Shown here piece after piece: positions 16,424 to 25,407 of a stretch of 64,000 nt of DNA. Numbering within the stretch: the stretch's first letter is position 1; each line of letters begins with the position of its first letter. This DNA comes from Bacteroidota bacterium (GTDB lineage Bacteria > Bacteroidota > Bacteroidia > Flavobacteriales > Weeksellaceae). Position numbers and translations under genes: made by a program. The notes beneath the pieces are model-generated. The model did no database searches. It was not told the origin of the DNA and worked only from the letters and a program-made list of their open reading frames with translations. The stretch lies in contig JAEXBS010000037.1 of NCBI GenBank assembly GCA_023393915.1, positions 1-64,000 on the forward strand, given 5' to 3'.

Positions 16424-17002
16424 CTATTGTTGAGATGCAGCTTCTGTCGTAGCTGGAGTGGTTGCTCCCCCTACTTTCTGATCGTAAATGGCTTGTTCAT
16501 AAGAACGGATATCGGTAATACCGTACTGCTCACTTTTCGTAATTGCCATTTCATCAAGCATGTCAACAAAATTCTTATATAGGGCCTCATCTGTCGGCTT
16601 GATGATCACAGTAAATTTGGATACATCTTCCGCATTAGCTTTAGCCTGCTGAATTACATTTCTAATTCCTTCTCTATCTAAAGTAGTCTCATGCATGGTA
16701 CTTTCATTAAGTCCTGCTTGATCCTGCTGGTGATAGAAGATTCTATTGTCCTTACCAATGATAATCGAAATTGAATTGCTCAATTTGATCTCAGTATCTG
16801 GACTCTTCTGATTTTCTTTTGGTTTTGCCGGTAATCCTAAATCCATTACGTTCGGCTTATTAAATGTGGTAACCAACATAAAGAATGTAATCAAAAGAAA
16901 GGCCAAATCCACCATTGGTGTCAGGTCTACGTGTGGAGGTTGCTTTTTCGAGCGAACCTTCCCTTTACCTGAGCTGTGATCTTTTACTTCTACTTCTGCC
17001 AT
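16424..17002 (-). CDS. exbD: ExbD/TolR family biopolymer transport protein (second copy)
   Basis: A 192-residue ExbD. A basic cytoplasmic N-terminus precedes one transmembrane helix, DLTPMVDLAFLLITFFMLVTTF (about 26-47), whose Asp in MVDLAF is the proton-path residue of this family. The periplasmic domain (about 60-175) includes KFTVIIKPTDEALYKNFVDMLDEMAI, with the usual ExbD signature. A Thr/Ala/Gln-rich tail ends the protein. It lies 7 bp after the first exbD and before tonB. The two ExbDs differ clearly in the periplasmic part and may form a mixed dimer inside the ExbB pentamer (inference). Confidence 0.93.
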   Translation of the reverse strand: MAEVEVKDHSSGKGKVRSKKQPPHVDLTPMVDLAFLLITFFMLVTTFNKPNVMDLGLPAKPKENQKSPDTEIKLSNSISIIIGKDNRIFYHQQDQAGLNESTMHETTLDREGIRNVIQQAKANAEDVSKFTVIIKPTDEALYKNFVDMLDEMAITKSEQYGITDIRSYEQAIYDQKVGGATTPATTEAASQQ

Positions 17003-17009
17003 TTCTTTA

Positions 17010-17609
17010 TTAATTAGCTACTTCCTGATTCGTGATTAACCAAAACTTAAGAAAATCGATATCTCTTAATGCTTCGAACAGGCTTTTCACCCGGTCGTAT
17101 TTGGTATTTGTATCTCCTTTGATCGCCAGTTTATAATCGGGATTAACCGCTAAACTTTGCTGAATCCATTCAACGAGTTGTTTGTTTTCCTCATCCATTG
17201 GAATTCCAGGAGCTTTAAAAGCTTTCTGGTCGTCTGGAGAAAGGTTCAAAAACCCTTTCAATTGGTTCATTGGCACTCCTACCGATTGCACTTTTGTGAA
17301 TGCAGCTTTCTCTGCGTTCGTAAAAGTGGTTCCATACTTCTGGGCCATGTTATCTAAAAGCTGAATTCTTTCAGTTCCATTCTCTACTGGAGTAAAATAG
17401 AACCTTCCGTCTGAGGTGCTAAGCACAGTCATAAGACTGGCATCCGGCAGCACCTTTTCAGAGATTGATGATGGCGTAGTAATGGTCTCCACGTCCGGTT
17501 TAGCGAACTGGGCGGTAAGGATAAAGAACGTAAGTAGAAGGAACGACACGTCGGTCATTGCCGTCATATCTACCCGTATATTATGTCTTTTTGGTTTGAC
17601 TCTCGCCAT
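17010..17609 (-). CDS. exbD: ExbD/TolR family biopolymer transport protein (first copy)
   Basis: A 199-residue ExbD. The N-terminus MARVKPKRHNIRVDMTAMTD leads into the transmembrane helix FLLLTFFILTAQF; the Asp in AMTDVSF is the conserved proton-path residue. The periplasmic part is longer than in E. coli ExbD (141 aa) because of an extra stretch of about 60 residues (around 90-140, including FTKVQSVGVPMNQLKGFLN) before the terminal YKLAIKGDTNTKYDRVKSLFEALRD block. Such inserts are common in Bacteroidota ExbD paralogues. It follows exbB by 94 bp. Confidence 0.92.
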   Translation of the reverse strand: MARVKPKRHNIRVDMTAMTDVSFLLLTFFILTAQFAKPDVETITTPSSISEKVLPDASLMTVLSTSDGRFYFTPVENGTERIQLLDNMAQKYGTTFTNAEKAAFTKVQSVGVPMNQLKGFLNLSPDDQKAFKAPGIPMDEENKQLVEWIQQSLAVNPDYKLAIKGDTNTKYDRVKSLFEALRDIDFLKFWLITNQEVAN

Positions 17610-17703
17610 TAGTACTATATTATTTATTAAACTTCATTTAAAACAATCTTCGAAGAGTTATTATTCTACTACTTTGAAAGATTGTCGACGCTTGAGCTTT
17701 TGA

Positions 17704-18570
17704 TTAGTTGTGCTCAGCGAAAGACTGTTGAATTGACATTGCAATCTCATCGATTTTGAATGTCATACCATCAATCTTAGAAGTAAAATAGTTGTATAGG
17801 ATAATGGCTACCGCAGATGTACCAATACCTAATGCAGTATTTACAAGTGCTTCAGAAATACCTACTGATAATTTTGCTGAGTCAGGCGTACCTCCTCCAG
17901 AACCTAGAGCAGAGAACGCGTTGATCATCCCGATTACCGTACCAAGTAGTGCAACAAGGGTTGCTACTGTACCTAGTGTAGAAAGAATCATCATGTTTTT
18001 CTCAAGCATTGGCATTTCTAAAGTTGTAGCTTCTTCAATTGATTTGTTTAAAGCAGCCATTTTCTGCTCTTTGTTCATTGTATTATCGTTAGCTAAAGCC
18101 TTGTAAGAAACCAGTCCTTCTTTAACTACATTTCCAACAGTACCTTGCTGTCTGTCGCATTCTTCAATTGCTTCATCAATATTACCATCGTTAAGTAGTC
18201 TTCTGATTTTAAGCACGAATTGGTCTAAGTTTCCTTTCCCTTGCGCTTTGTTAAGCATAATTGCACGCTCTACTGAGAAAACAATTACAACAATCATGAA
18301 AGAGATAAGGATAGGCACGATAACTCCACCCATATAAATAATTCCGATGAATCCTTCAGGATGTAGTTCTGACCTTTCGATATCGGTAAATGCAACTGAA
18401 CTTGCACCTTCAATTCTTGGGTCTGGTGCAAAGTTACCAGGGTTACCAAGAATAAACCAATAAATACATACCCCTATTATAAAAAGAATAGGAAGAATCC
18501 ATGCAGGATTAAGACCTCCCGCTTTTCTAGCAACTACTTGCTCTTCTGAGTTTGTAACATTCATTTCCAT
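17704..18570 (-). CDS. exbB: MotA/TolQ/ExbB proton channel family protein
   Basis: A 288-residue inner-membrane motor subunit. The first helix is near 24-42 (WILPILFIIGVCIYWFIL). A periplasmic stretch of about 40 residues follows, then a second helix at IGIIYMGGVIVPILISFMIVVIVF, a long cytoplasmic segment (EECDRQQGTVGNVVKEGL) and two C-terminal helices. The latter carry the family signature TLGTVATLVALLGTVIGMINAFSALG and VGISEALVNTALGIGTSAVAIILYNYF. It uses the proton-motive force with ExbD to energise TonB. An alternative start is the ATG two codons in (18564). It is first in the operon. Confidence 0.95.
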   Translation of the reverse strand: MEMNVTNSEEQVVARKAGGLNPAWILPILFIIGVCIYWFILGNPGNFAPDPRIEGASSVAFTDIERSELHPEGFIGIIYMGGVIVPILISFMIVVIVFSVERAIMLNKAQGKGNLDQFVLKIRRLLNDGNIDEAIEECDRQQGTVGNVVKEGLVSYKALANDNTMNKEQKMAALNKSIEEATTLEMPMLEKNMMILSTLGTVATLVALLGTVIGMINAFSALGSGGGTPDSAKLSVGISEALVNTALGIGTSAVAIILYNYFTSKIDGMTFKIDEIAMSIQQSFAEHN

Positions 18571-18613
18571 ATTAAACTAAATTATTATTGTTATTTTTTT
18601 AATTTTTCGAGCG

Positions 18614-18621
18614 GTAAAATA
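18614..18621 (-). promoter_or_regulatory. Weak -7 element upstream of exbB
   Basis: TATTTTAC on the minus strand matches TAnnTTTG only in part, but a TTG lies 21 bp further upstream and the box is 43 bp before the exbB start. It is the best candidate in the 257-bp gap between exbB and leuS; I see nothing else in that gap. Confidence 0.35.
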
Positions 18622-18827
18622 AAGGCAAATTTTTAACTAATGCAAGAGTTTAACTTAAAGTTCATTATTTTTTTTCCAATGTGAACTCTTGTTAACATTA
18701 ACGAATTGTCAAAATAATTAATGAAAAGTGTGAAATTTCAACGAAACCAAACTGATGGTTATTTAATTGAAAAAATCACGCTGAAATTATATTGATTTCT
18801 CAATTAAAAACCTGTATTTCCTCATAA

Positions 18828-21638
18828 TTAGAATACAATATTAACAATTTTTTTCGGAACGATAATCACTTTTTTGGGTGAATTTCCGCCCAGTTGTTCT
18901 TGAGTCCTTTCATCCGCCAGTACAATGGCCTTAATTTCATCTACAGTTAATTCGGCACTTAATGGTAGTTTAAAACGCATCTTTCCATTGAAACTTATAG
19001 GATACTCGATCTCTTGTTCAATTAAATGCTTTTCATCCAAAAGTGGAAACTTTTCAAATTCAATCGAATCCTCATGACCCAATTGCTGCCACAACTCTTC
19101 ACAGATATGCGGCGCATACGGAGAAATAAGCACTGCCAAGGGTTCTAAAATTGCTCGTTTATTGCATTTTAAGCGACTTAATTCATTTGTAGTGATCATA
19201 AACTGTGAGACCGACGTATTAAATGAAAAATGCTCTAAATCATATTCCACCTTCTTAATAAGAGTGTGAAGGATTTTTAACTCCTCCTTAGTAGCTGCCT
19301 CATCACTAACAGACCACTGATCTTTTACAAAGAATAAATTGTAAAACTTTTTCAGAAAACCATAAACTCCAGAAAGGCCCTGGGTATTCCATGGTTTACT
19401 TTGCTCTAACGGACCAAGGAACATTTCATAAACACGTAGTGCGTCAGCACCATACTCTTCGCAGATTTCATCAGGGTTGACGACATTAAATTTGGACTTG
19501 GACATTTTCTCTACTTCCCTTTCCGTAAGGTACACTCCGTCCTCCAAAATAAACTCCGCATCGGCATACTCTTTCCTCCATTCTTTAAACTTATCCAGAT
19601 CAAGCTCATCACTTGTTCCTTTTAAAAGAGATACATCAACATGTAATTTCTGTACTTTGTACTTAGAGACCAAATTTTTAGAAACAAACGTATTTGTTCC
19701 CTCTACACGAAAGACAAAAGCACTCATTCCCAAAATCATCCCTTGGTTGATGAGCTTTTTAAATGGTTCTTTATGATTCACCCAACCTCTATCGTAAAGG
19801 AAATGATTCCAAAAACGAGCATAAAGCAAGTGACCCGTTGCGTGCTCACTTCCTCCAATATAGAGATCCACTTGCCCCCAATAATCAATCGCCTCTTGTG
19901 AAGCAAATCTAGCAATATTGGTTGGATCCATATATCTATAAAAATACCATGAACTTCCAGCCCAACCCGGCATGGTAGATAGCTCCAAAGGAAAAACAGT
20001 TTTTTGATCAATCAAATCTGTTGAAACTACTTTTTGCTGTTTCTCATCCCAAGCAAAATCACTTGCATTACCTAGAGGAGGCTCTCCTTCTGGTGTTGGT
20101 AAATAATTAGAAACTTCAGGCAATTCCAAAGGAAGCGACTCTAAAGGAAGCGTATAAGGTTGTTCATTCTTATAATAGATAGGTACCGGTTCTCCCCAAT
20201 ACCGTTGTCGTGAAAAAATAGCATCCCTTTGACGATAATTAATAGTAGCAGATCCAAATCCTCTTACTTCAATTTCTTGATTAATTTTTTCGACCGCTTG
20301 GTCAAAATTCAGTCCGTCTAGAAATTCAGAATTTTCACAAACCGAATCTTTTGAATCATAAGACTCTGCTTGAATATCAATATCATTTTTAATTACACTA
20401 ATAATAGGTAATTCGAATTTCTTCGCAAAGCGATGATCTCTTTCATCATGAGCCGGTACAGCCATTAGAGCTCCTGTTCCATAGCCCATAAGAACATAAT
20501 CAGCCACATAAATTGGAATTTGCTTCCGCGTAAATGGATGAAGCGCAAAACTACCTGTGAAAACACCACTGACCGATTTTACTTCAGCCATCCTTTCGCG
20601 CTCCGATTTATTCTTACTTACCTCTACATACTGTTCCACAGAGAGCTTTTGCTCACTTTTTGTCAATTCTTCTACTAAAGGATGCTCGGGAGCTATCGCC
20701 ATAAAGGTCACTCCAAAAAGGGTATCGGGTCGGGTAGTAAAAATGGATAAAGGTTTACCTATTTCAGTTGCGAATTCGATTCTAGCACCTTGAGATTTAC
20801 CAATCCAGTACATTTGGGATTCTTTTAAAGGCTGCGGCCAGTCAATCTCGTCGAGTCCTTGGAGTAATCTTTCGGAATAAGCCGTTATGCGCATACTCCA
20901 TTGCATCATTTTCTTTTGAAAAACAGGAAAACCTCCGCGTTCTGATTTACCGTCTTTTATCTCATCATTGGCCAAAACCGTACCTAAACCTGGGCACCAG
21001 TTAACTGTCGTCTCGGCTCGGAAAGCGAGTCGATAATTGAGTAAAATATCCTGTTTATCTTCCTCAGACGCGCTGTTCCAGTCTTCGGCAGTAAATTGTA
21101 GATCCTCAGTCTGCGCGGCACTAAGTCCTGCCGTACCTTGTTTCTCCAATTGAGCCACTAAAGTATCTATTGATTCAGCTTTATCATTCGTATTATTATA
21201 CCAGGAGTGAAACAGTTGGATGAAAATCCACTGGGTCCAATGGTAATAGCTAGGATCCGAAGTACGAAGTTCACGATCCCAGTCAAACGAAAAGCCTAGC
21301 CTGCGTAACTGTTGTTCGTAACGCTCAATATTGATCTTGGTGGTTTGCGCAGGATGCTGCCCAGTTTGAATGGCATACTGCTCAGCAGGAAGACCAAATG
21401 AATCGTATCCTATAGGATGTAGGACATTAAAGCCTTGGTGTCTTTTGTATCTTGAGTAGATATCGGAAGCAATGTATCCTAGTGGATGGCCAACATGCAA
21501 TCCTGCTCCCGAGGGATAAGGAAACATATCAAGAACGTAGTACTTTGGTTTATCTAAAGTTGGGGAAGGACGATAAGTCTTATTTTTATCCCAGATGGTT
21601 TGCCATTTTTTTTCAATGGACTGATGGTCGTAAAACAT
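18828..21638 (-). CDS. leuS: Leucyl-tRNA synthetase
   Basis: A class I synthetase of 936 residues. The HIGH-type motif is in MFPYPSGAGLHVGHPLGY near residues 39-56. The CP1 editing domain includes TTRPDTLFGVTFMAIAPEHP near 300 and the Asp-containing GTGALMAVPAHDERDHRFA near 390. The tryptophan-rich RQRYWGEPVPI block follows, and KMSKSKFNVVNPDEI lies near 710. The anticodon and C-terminal domains are complete to VIIVPKKIVNIVF. It charges tRNA-Leu in the cytoplasm. The gene is preceded by a TACTTTTG box and appears to be monocistronic. Confidence 0.98.
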   Translation of the reverse strand: MFYDHQSIEKKWQTIWDKNKTYRPSPTLDKPKYYVLDMFPYPSGAGLHVGHPLGYIASDIYSRYKRHQGFNVLHPIGYDSFGLPAEQYAIQTGQHPAQTTKINIERYEQQLRRLGFSFDWDRELRTSDPSYYHWTQWIFIQLFHSWYNNTNDKAESIDTLVAQLEKQGTAGLSAAQTEDLQFTAEDWNSASEEDKQDILLNYRLAFRAETTVNWCPGLGTVLANDEIKDGKSERGGFPVFQKKMMQWSMRITAYSERLLQGLDEIDWPQPLKESQMYWIGKSQGARIEFATEIGKPLSIFTTRPDTLFGVTFMAIAPEHPLVEELTKSEQKLSVEQYVEVSKNKSERERMAEVKSVSGVFTGSFALHPFTRKQIPIYVADYVLMGYGTGALMAVPAHDERDHRFAKKFELPIISVIKNDIDIQAESYDSKDSVCENSEFLDGLNFDQAVEKINQEIEVRGFGSATINYRQRDAIFSRQRYWGEPVPIYYKNEQPYTLPLESLPLELPEVSNYLPTPEGEPPLGNASDFAWDEKQQKVVSTDLIDQKTVFPLELSTMPGWAGSSWYFYRYMDPTNIARFASQEAIDYWGQVDLYIGGSEHATGHLLYARFWNHFLYDRGWVNHKEPFKKLINQGMILGMSAFVFRVEGTNTFVSKNLVSKYKVQKLHVDVSLLKGTSDELDLDKFKEWRKEYADAEFILEDGVYLTEREVEKMSKSKFNVVNPDEICEEYGADALRVYEMFLGPLEQSKPWNTQGLSGVYGFLKKFYNLFFVKDQWSVSDEAATKEELKILHTLIKKVEYDLEHFSFNTSVSQFMITTNELSRLKCNKRAILEPLAVLISPYAPHICEELWQQLGHEDSIEFEKFPLLDEKHLIEQEIEYPISFNGKMRFKLPLSAELTVDEIKAIVLADERTQEQLGGNSPKKVIIVPKKIVNIVF

Positions 21639-21681
21639 GTGCTGCTTACTGTATTATGTTAACTTAATTCTCACAAAGCTA

Positions 21682-21689
21682 CAAAAGTA
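21682..21689 (-). promoter_or_regulatory. -7 promoter element of leuS
   Basis: TACTTTTG on the minus strand fits TAnnTTTG exactly and lies 43 bp before the leuS ATG. The upstream element is a T-rich run without a clear TTG. Confidence 0.55.
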
Positions 21690-21729
21690 AGATTTTGAAT
21701 TGGAAAAAATAAAAATGTAGTTTCAATAT

Positions 21730-22983
21730 CTAGGATCTGACCTCACTAATAATATGTTGAACAATCATTTCAGTGCTGACTGGACTGGAATTAATGAACT
21801 TTTCGGCAGCCCCTCCCAAATAATCTCGCAACTCATGATCCTCAACCAACCGCTTTATAAAAGCAACAGCTTGATCTGACGTTGAGAATTTTTCAGCTCC
21901 TTTACAGTGAACAAGATCATCGGCTTCTGGATTTTTACGGTAGTGATTCCCAAAAAGCACAGGAACTCCAAAAACAGCCGCCTCTAAAATATTGTGAAGT
22001 CCCTTCGAGTGAAATCCACCACCAACAACTGCAATATCAGCATATTGGTATAACCGAGATAGCATGCCTATAGAATCGATTATTAATACTCTACCACTGA
22101 GCATTGAAGCAGCATTAGAAGACGAAAGTTCTGAATATAGTTTAGCCTCAGGGAACTTCTTAAGTATTTGAGGCACCCGCGATAAATCATGGGGGGCAAT
22201 AATTTGTTTCACACTCTGATCTTGTTGAAAAATTGCTAAAGCAATATTTTCCTCTTCTTCCCAGCTACTCCCATAAACGACAAGCGGACTATCCCCTTTA
22301 AATTCGTCGATATATAGGATTTGTCCGGCTTCCCTTGCGGTTTTTCTAACACGATCAAAACGAGTATCTCCCGAAACGGAACTTCGAGTTAAACCCACCA
22401 TTGTAGCAAGATCAAGACTTTCTTGAGTTTGATGAAAAAACCATTTAACATCCCTTTTCAATCTTTCTACAGCGAACTTACCCCACCAGGAGAAGAAAAC
22501 CTGCCCGGGATAAAACAATGCAGATACAACATAAATAGGAACACCTTTCTTCGCTAATTTCTCAAAAAGCACATACCAAAAATCGTACTTTACCGTAAAA
22601 AACACTGTAGGATGAACAGCGCTAAGAAGTTGATCGATTTCTTTTGGAGTATCAAAAGGGAGGTAGGCTAAAAAACGATTCTCCTGTGGCTTTTTTTTAG
22701 CAACCTCGTAACCAGAGGGCGAAAAGAACGTAACTAAGACTTTATGATCATTAAATTCACTTTGGAGCTTTTCTAGGACGGGCAGTCCTTGCTCGTATTC
22801 TCCCAGGCTAGCAGCGTGCATCCAAATCACTTTATCCTTTTTACTAAAGTGTTTGGTAATTCTTTCTAAGCTTTCCTTCCTACCCTGTACTCCCATAGCA
22901 AGTTTGGGCGAAAACAAGGCACCTAGCTTCATGGCTGTTCTTAACAACCTAATGAAAGCATTATATATAAGAGACATATTCAA
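21730..22983 (-). CDS. waaA: 3-deoxy-D-manno-octulosonic acid (Kdo) transferase
   Basis: WaaA (KdtA) transfers Kdo from CMP-Kdo to lipid A precursor at the inner face of the cytoplasmic membrane. The 417-residue protein starts with a hydrophobic/amphipathic anchor (LIYNAFIRLLRTAMKLGALF). The N-terminal GT domain carries VIWMHAASLGEYEQGLPVLEKL, with the catalytic Glu in GEYEQ, and VTFFSPSGYEVAK. The C-terminal nucleotide-binding half has IAVVGGGFHSKGLHNILEAAVFGVPVLFGN, the family signature. An alternative start is the third codon (22977). It lies 12 bp behind the NlpC/P60-like gene on the same strand. Confidence 0.95.
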   Translation of the reverse strand: MNMSLIYNAFIRLLRTAMKLGALFSPKLAMGVQGRKESLERITKHFSKKDKVIWMHAASLGEYEQGLPVLEKLQSEFNDHKVLVTFFSPSGYEVAKKKPQENRFLAYLPFDTPKEIDQLLSAVHPTVFFTVKYDFWYVLFEKLAKKGVPIYVVSALFYPGQVFFSWWGKFAVERLKRDVKWFFHQTQESLDLATMVGLTRSSVSGDTRFDRVRKTAREAGQILYIDEFKGDSPLVVYGSSWEEEENIALAIFQQDQSVKQIIAPHDLSRVPQILKKFPEAKLYSELSSSNAASMLSGRVLIIDSIGMLSRLYQYADIAVVGGGFHSKGLHNILEAAVFGVPVLFGNHYRKNPEADDLVHCKGAEKFSTSDQAVAFIKRLVEDHELRDYLGGAAEKFINSSPVSTEMIVQHIISEVRS

Positions 22984-22995
22984 ATGATTCGAGAA

Positions 22996-23712
22996 TTATT
23001 CTAGCAGGCGCTTGATAAAGCGAAGCTTATGCGTGTGCCGACCTAAATCTGCATTATAAATCCCAGTAGAATCAAGTAAGTCCATGCGAACTTCCCCGTA
23101 ACTATGAAGAACCTTCTGTTCCTCCATGACAACTCCTACATGCACGATTTCTCTTTCTTTATTCTCAAAGAATGCGAGATCACCGGGCTCAGCTTCTTCT
23201 ACAAAAGACAGAACCTCTCCGCGAAGCGCTTGCTGATTGCAGTGCCTCTCAATAGCAACTCCGCCTACTTTATAGCATAATTGAACTAAAGCCGAGGAGT
23301 CTAAACCAAATGCACTTCTACCTCCCTTTAAATCAGGAACACCAAGCAAAACTCTAGCACTCTGCACTACTTTTTGCTTTGGACTCTGACTAGATACTTT
23401 TTCATTTTCTCCCTCTAATTCCGAACCTAGAGAGAGGAGCTTGCTTGGGCCTACTTGGGAATTCAACCGAAATAGCTCATCAACAACGTAAGTCCTCTTA
23501 TCAGAGTTCGAAGGTGTTACGTGAATCGAAATTTGCTTGGAGTCTACCCAACCGCAATCATCAAAAGGAGGAATACGAATATGGACAAAGTGTTTTTCTG
23601 CTTCTAAAACCTCCACAACCTCACCGTATAAGAGCTGAGAAATCATAGTAGATTCATGTGAAGACTCACTTCTAACTGCCGCTACACTTACCGTGCAAAT
23701 AGCATTCTGCAT
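22996..23712 (-). CDS. NlpC/P60-like protein with SH3 region; catalytic Cys replaced by Ser
   Basis: A 238-residue protein without a signal peptide. The N-terminal half (about 1-75) looks like bacterial SH3 domains (LLYGEVVEVLEAEKHFVHIRIP, DDCGWVDSKQI). The C-terminal half (about 112-235) aligns with NlpC/P60 peptidases: GGRSAFGLDSSALVQLCYKVGG, then EPGDLAFFEN, IVHVGVVMEE (His191) and LHSYG. In active enzymes the first block reads D-C-S-G; here it is D138-S139-S140-A141, so the nucleophilic Cys is Ser, and the usual Tyr-Trp before GG is also gone. It may be a binding pseudoenzyme. The gene lies in a row with an O-methyltransferase and waaA. Confidence 0.85.
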   Translation of the reverse strand: MQNAICTVSVAAVRSESSHESTMISQLLYGEVVEVLEAEKHFVHIRIPPFDDCGWVDSKQISIHVTPSNSDKRTYVVDELFRLNSQVGPSKLLSLGSELEGENEKVSSQSPKQKVVQSARVLLGVPDLKGGRSAFGLDSSALVQLCYKVGGVAIERHCNQQALRGEVLSFVEEAEPGDLAFFENKEREIVHVGVVMEEQKVLHSYGEVRMDLLDSTGIYNADLGRHTHKLRFIKRLLE

Positions 23713-23740
23713 AAAAACATTATTTATAAATAAAGTAAAA

Positions 23741-24388
23741 CTATCTCTTTAAAGCGACTTGAATTCCGTCGCGAAGAGGTAAAATAAGATTCTCAAAATC
23801 TGGATCTTTAGCGATTAACTCGTTCAGCCTTTTGATCACCTGTGTGGACTCTTGTTTGGGTTCTTTTTCTAGCACTTTACCGTACCAAAGCACATTGTCA
23901 AATAACAATACAGCACCTGAAGAAAGACGGGATTTAACCAAATGAAAGTAATTGATATAATTTTCTTTGTCCGCATCGACAAAAACCAAATCAAATTCGT
24001 CGTCACTGTTTTCAAGATAATCACTAGCTTTCTGTAATCGAAAATCAATTTGAGAGCTATAGACACTATTCTCAAAATACTTTTTGGGCAAATAGGCTAG
24101 ATCTTCATTTATATCAAGCGTGGTTATTTTCCCGTTCTTCTGAAGGCCTTCCGCTAGACATAAGGTAGCATACCCTGTAAAGGTTCCAATTTCTAATATG
24201 GATTTCGGAGACTGCAATTTAGAAATAATAGACAAGAGCCTACCCTGCTGGTAACCAGAGATCATATGAGGTTGGGTCGTTTTCTGAAAAGTCTCTTTTC
24301 TTAGAGCAGCTAGATGAGTGGGTTCCTCGGAGGCATGCTCCTCTAGATAACGATCCATTTCTGGAGATAGTTCTTCAAAGTAACTCAT
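23741..24388 (-). CDS. Class I SAM-dependent O-methyltransferase (YrrM/COMT-like)
   Basis: A 215-residue methyltransferase of the O-methyltransferase family 3 type. The SAM-binding motif I is ILEIGTFTGYATLCLAEGL near residues 60-78, motif II is ITTLDINED, and the metal-binding DLVFVDADKENYINYF block near 130 precedes LLFDNVLWYG. These are the residues used by cation-dependent caffeoyl-CoA/catechol-type enzymes. Bacterial members act on small phenolics or on the 5-hydroxyuridine of tRNA wobble bases (TrmR), so the substrate cannot be fixed from sequence. It is first in the row methyltransferase, NlpC/P60-like, waaA, with gaps of 28 and 12 bp. Confidence 0.9.
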   Translation of the reverse strand: MSYFEELSPEMDRYLEEHASEEPTHLAALRKETFQKTTQPHMISGYQQGRLLSIISKLQSPKSILEIGTFTGYATLCLAEGLQKNGKITTLDINEDLAYLPKKYFENSVYSSQIDFRLQKASDYLENSDDEFDLVFVDADKENYINYFHLVKSRLSSGAVLLFDNVLWYGKVLEKEPKQESTQVIKRLNELIAKDPDFENLILPLRDGIQVALKR

Positions 24389-24429
24389 TAAAATAATTTT
24401 ATCAAAATTAGAAAAAATAAGATAAAAAA

Positions 24430-24454
24430 CATGCTGACCTTTAGAGCCAGCATG
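24430..24454 (-). terminator. Terminator after the OmpA-family gene
   Basis: Arms CATGCTG / CAGCATG with an 11-nt loop, followed by six T on the minus strand, just beyond the stop of the OmpA-like gene. Confidence 0.75.
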
Positions 24455-24476
24455 AATTATAGGATGTGAATTCTTA

Positions 24477-25313
24477 TTAATTTTTCACCGGTGCAATATC
24501 CATTAGCCTCATAAATTCATCTAACCTAGGCATAATGATAATCTCAGTACGACGGTTGATCGCTCTTCCTGATACCGAAGCATTGGTTGTTTTTGGATTG
24601 TATTCACTTCTACCTCCTGCAGTCATACGTTTTGGATCAACACCAAATTCATTTTGCAGTATTTTCGCTACGGAAGTTCCACGTAGAGCTGACAGATCCC
24701 AGTTATCTCTTGGCAAATTGGTTGAATTCAAAGGATCCGTATCGGTATTCCCTTCAATTAGTACAGAATAGGTATCGTAGTCGTTGACTACTGCTGCAAC
24801 TTTTCCTAAGACTTCACGTGCCTCTGGTAACACTTTATAGTCTCCTGTGTTGTATAGCATCTTATCAGAAAGTGAGATCATTACAACTCCTTTAAGCACC
24901 TTTACTTCTACATCTGAATCATTGATATTATCCAAAGAGCGCTTCAATTTGTTAGATAGTGCAATATTTAGTGAGTCGTTCTTTGCGTTAGCAGAGATTA
25001 ACTGCTTGATGTATTGATTGGAAGAATTGATTTCTCCAATAAGTTTGTCAATATTCTGTGAACCCTTACCGGCGTTGGCTAGACAGGCATCTAAAGAAGA
25101 TTTAAGTGCTGTGTGCTGGGAACGAAGTAAGTCGTTCTCACTTGTTAGCTGCGTGTTTTTTGTTGAAAGTGCTTGATTTTCTTGTTTGCTTTGATTTAAT
25201 CTTTCGTTTGCCGATTGGTAATCGGAATTCAATGCATCGTATTGCTTTCGACTAATACAGCCGGTAAGCACGAATGCAACTAAAACTAAACTTAGTGCTT
25301 TAAATAATTTCAT
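24477..25313 (-). CDS. OmpA family lipoprotein with coiled coil
   Basis: A 278-residue envelope lipoprotein. Signal peptide and lipobox: LSLVLVAFVLTGC, Cys19. A Gln/Asn/Leu-rich coiled coil spans roughly residues 25-75 (YQSANERLNQSKQENQALST). The C-terminal OmpA domain (about 140-270) binds peptidoglycan: VLIEGNTDTDPLNS, WDLSALRGTSVAKIL, RMTAGGRSEYNPK and NRRTEIIIMP, including the conserved Asp and Arg that contact diaminopimelate. It should tether the outer membrane to the cell wall. A TACTTTTG box lies 51 bp upstream and diverges from the tilS promoter. Confidence 0.93.
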   Translation of the reverse strand: MKLFKALSLVLVAFVLTGCISRKQYDALNSDYQSANERLNQSKQENQALSTKNTQLTSENDLLRSQHTALKSSLDACLANAGKGSQNIDKLIGEINSSNQYIKQLISANAKNDSLNIALSNKLKRSLDNINDSDVEVKVLKGVVMISLSDKMLYNTGDYKVLPEAREVLGKVAAVVNDYDTYSVLIEGNTDTDPLNSTNLPRDNWDLSALRGTSVAKILQNEFGVDPKRMTAGGRSEYNPKTTNASVSGRAINRRTEIIIMPRLDEFMRLMDIAPVKN

Positions 25314-25363
25314 ATTAAAAATGTTTTGTATTTAACGTTTCTAAGTCAACAAATCTACAAATT

Positions 25364-25371
25364 CAAAAGTA
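25364..25371 (-). promoter_or_regulatory. -7 promoter element of the OmpA-family gene
   Basis: TACTTTTG on the minus strand, 50 bp before the ATG. It lies 10 bp from the divergent tilS box, so the two promoters overlap. Confidence 0.55.
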
Positions 25372-25381
25372 AAAGAAACCT

Positions 25382-25389
25382 TACCTTTG
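25382..25389 (+). promoter_or_regulatory. -7 promoter element of tilS; decides the start codon
   Basis: TACCTTTG fits TAnnTTTG. Transcription should start near 25395, so the in-frame upstream ATG at 25387 lies within the box and cannot be used; the ATG at 25408 is the start. Confidence 0.6.
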
Positions 25390-25407
25390 CATTGTTTTGC
25401 GCAGTTT

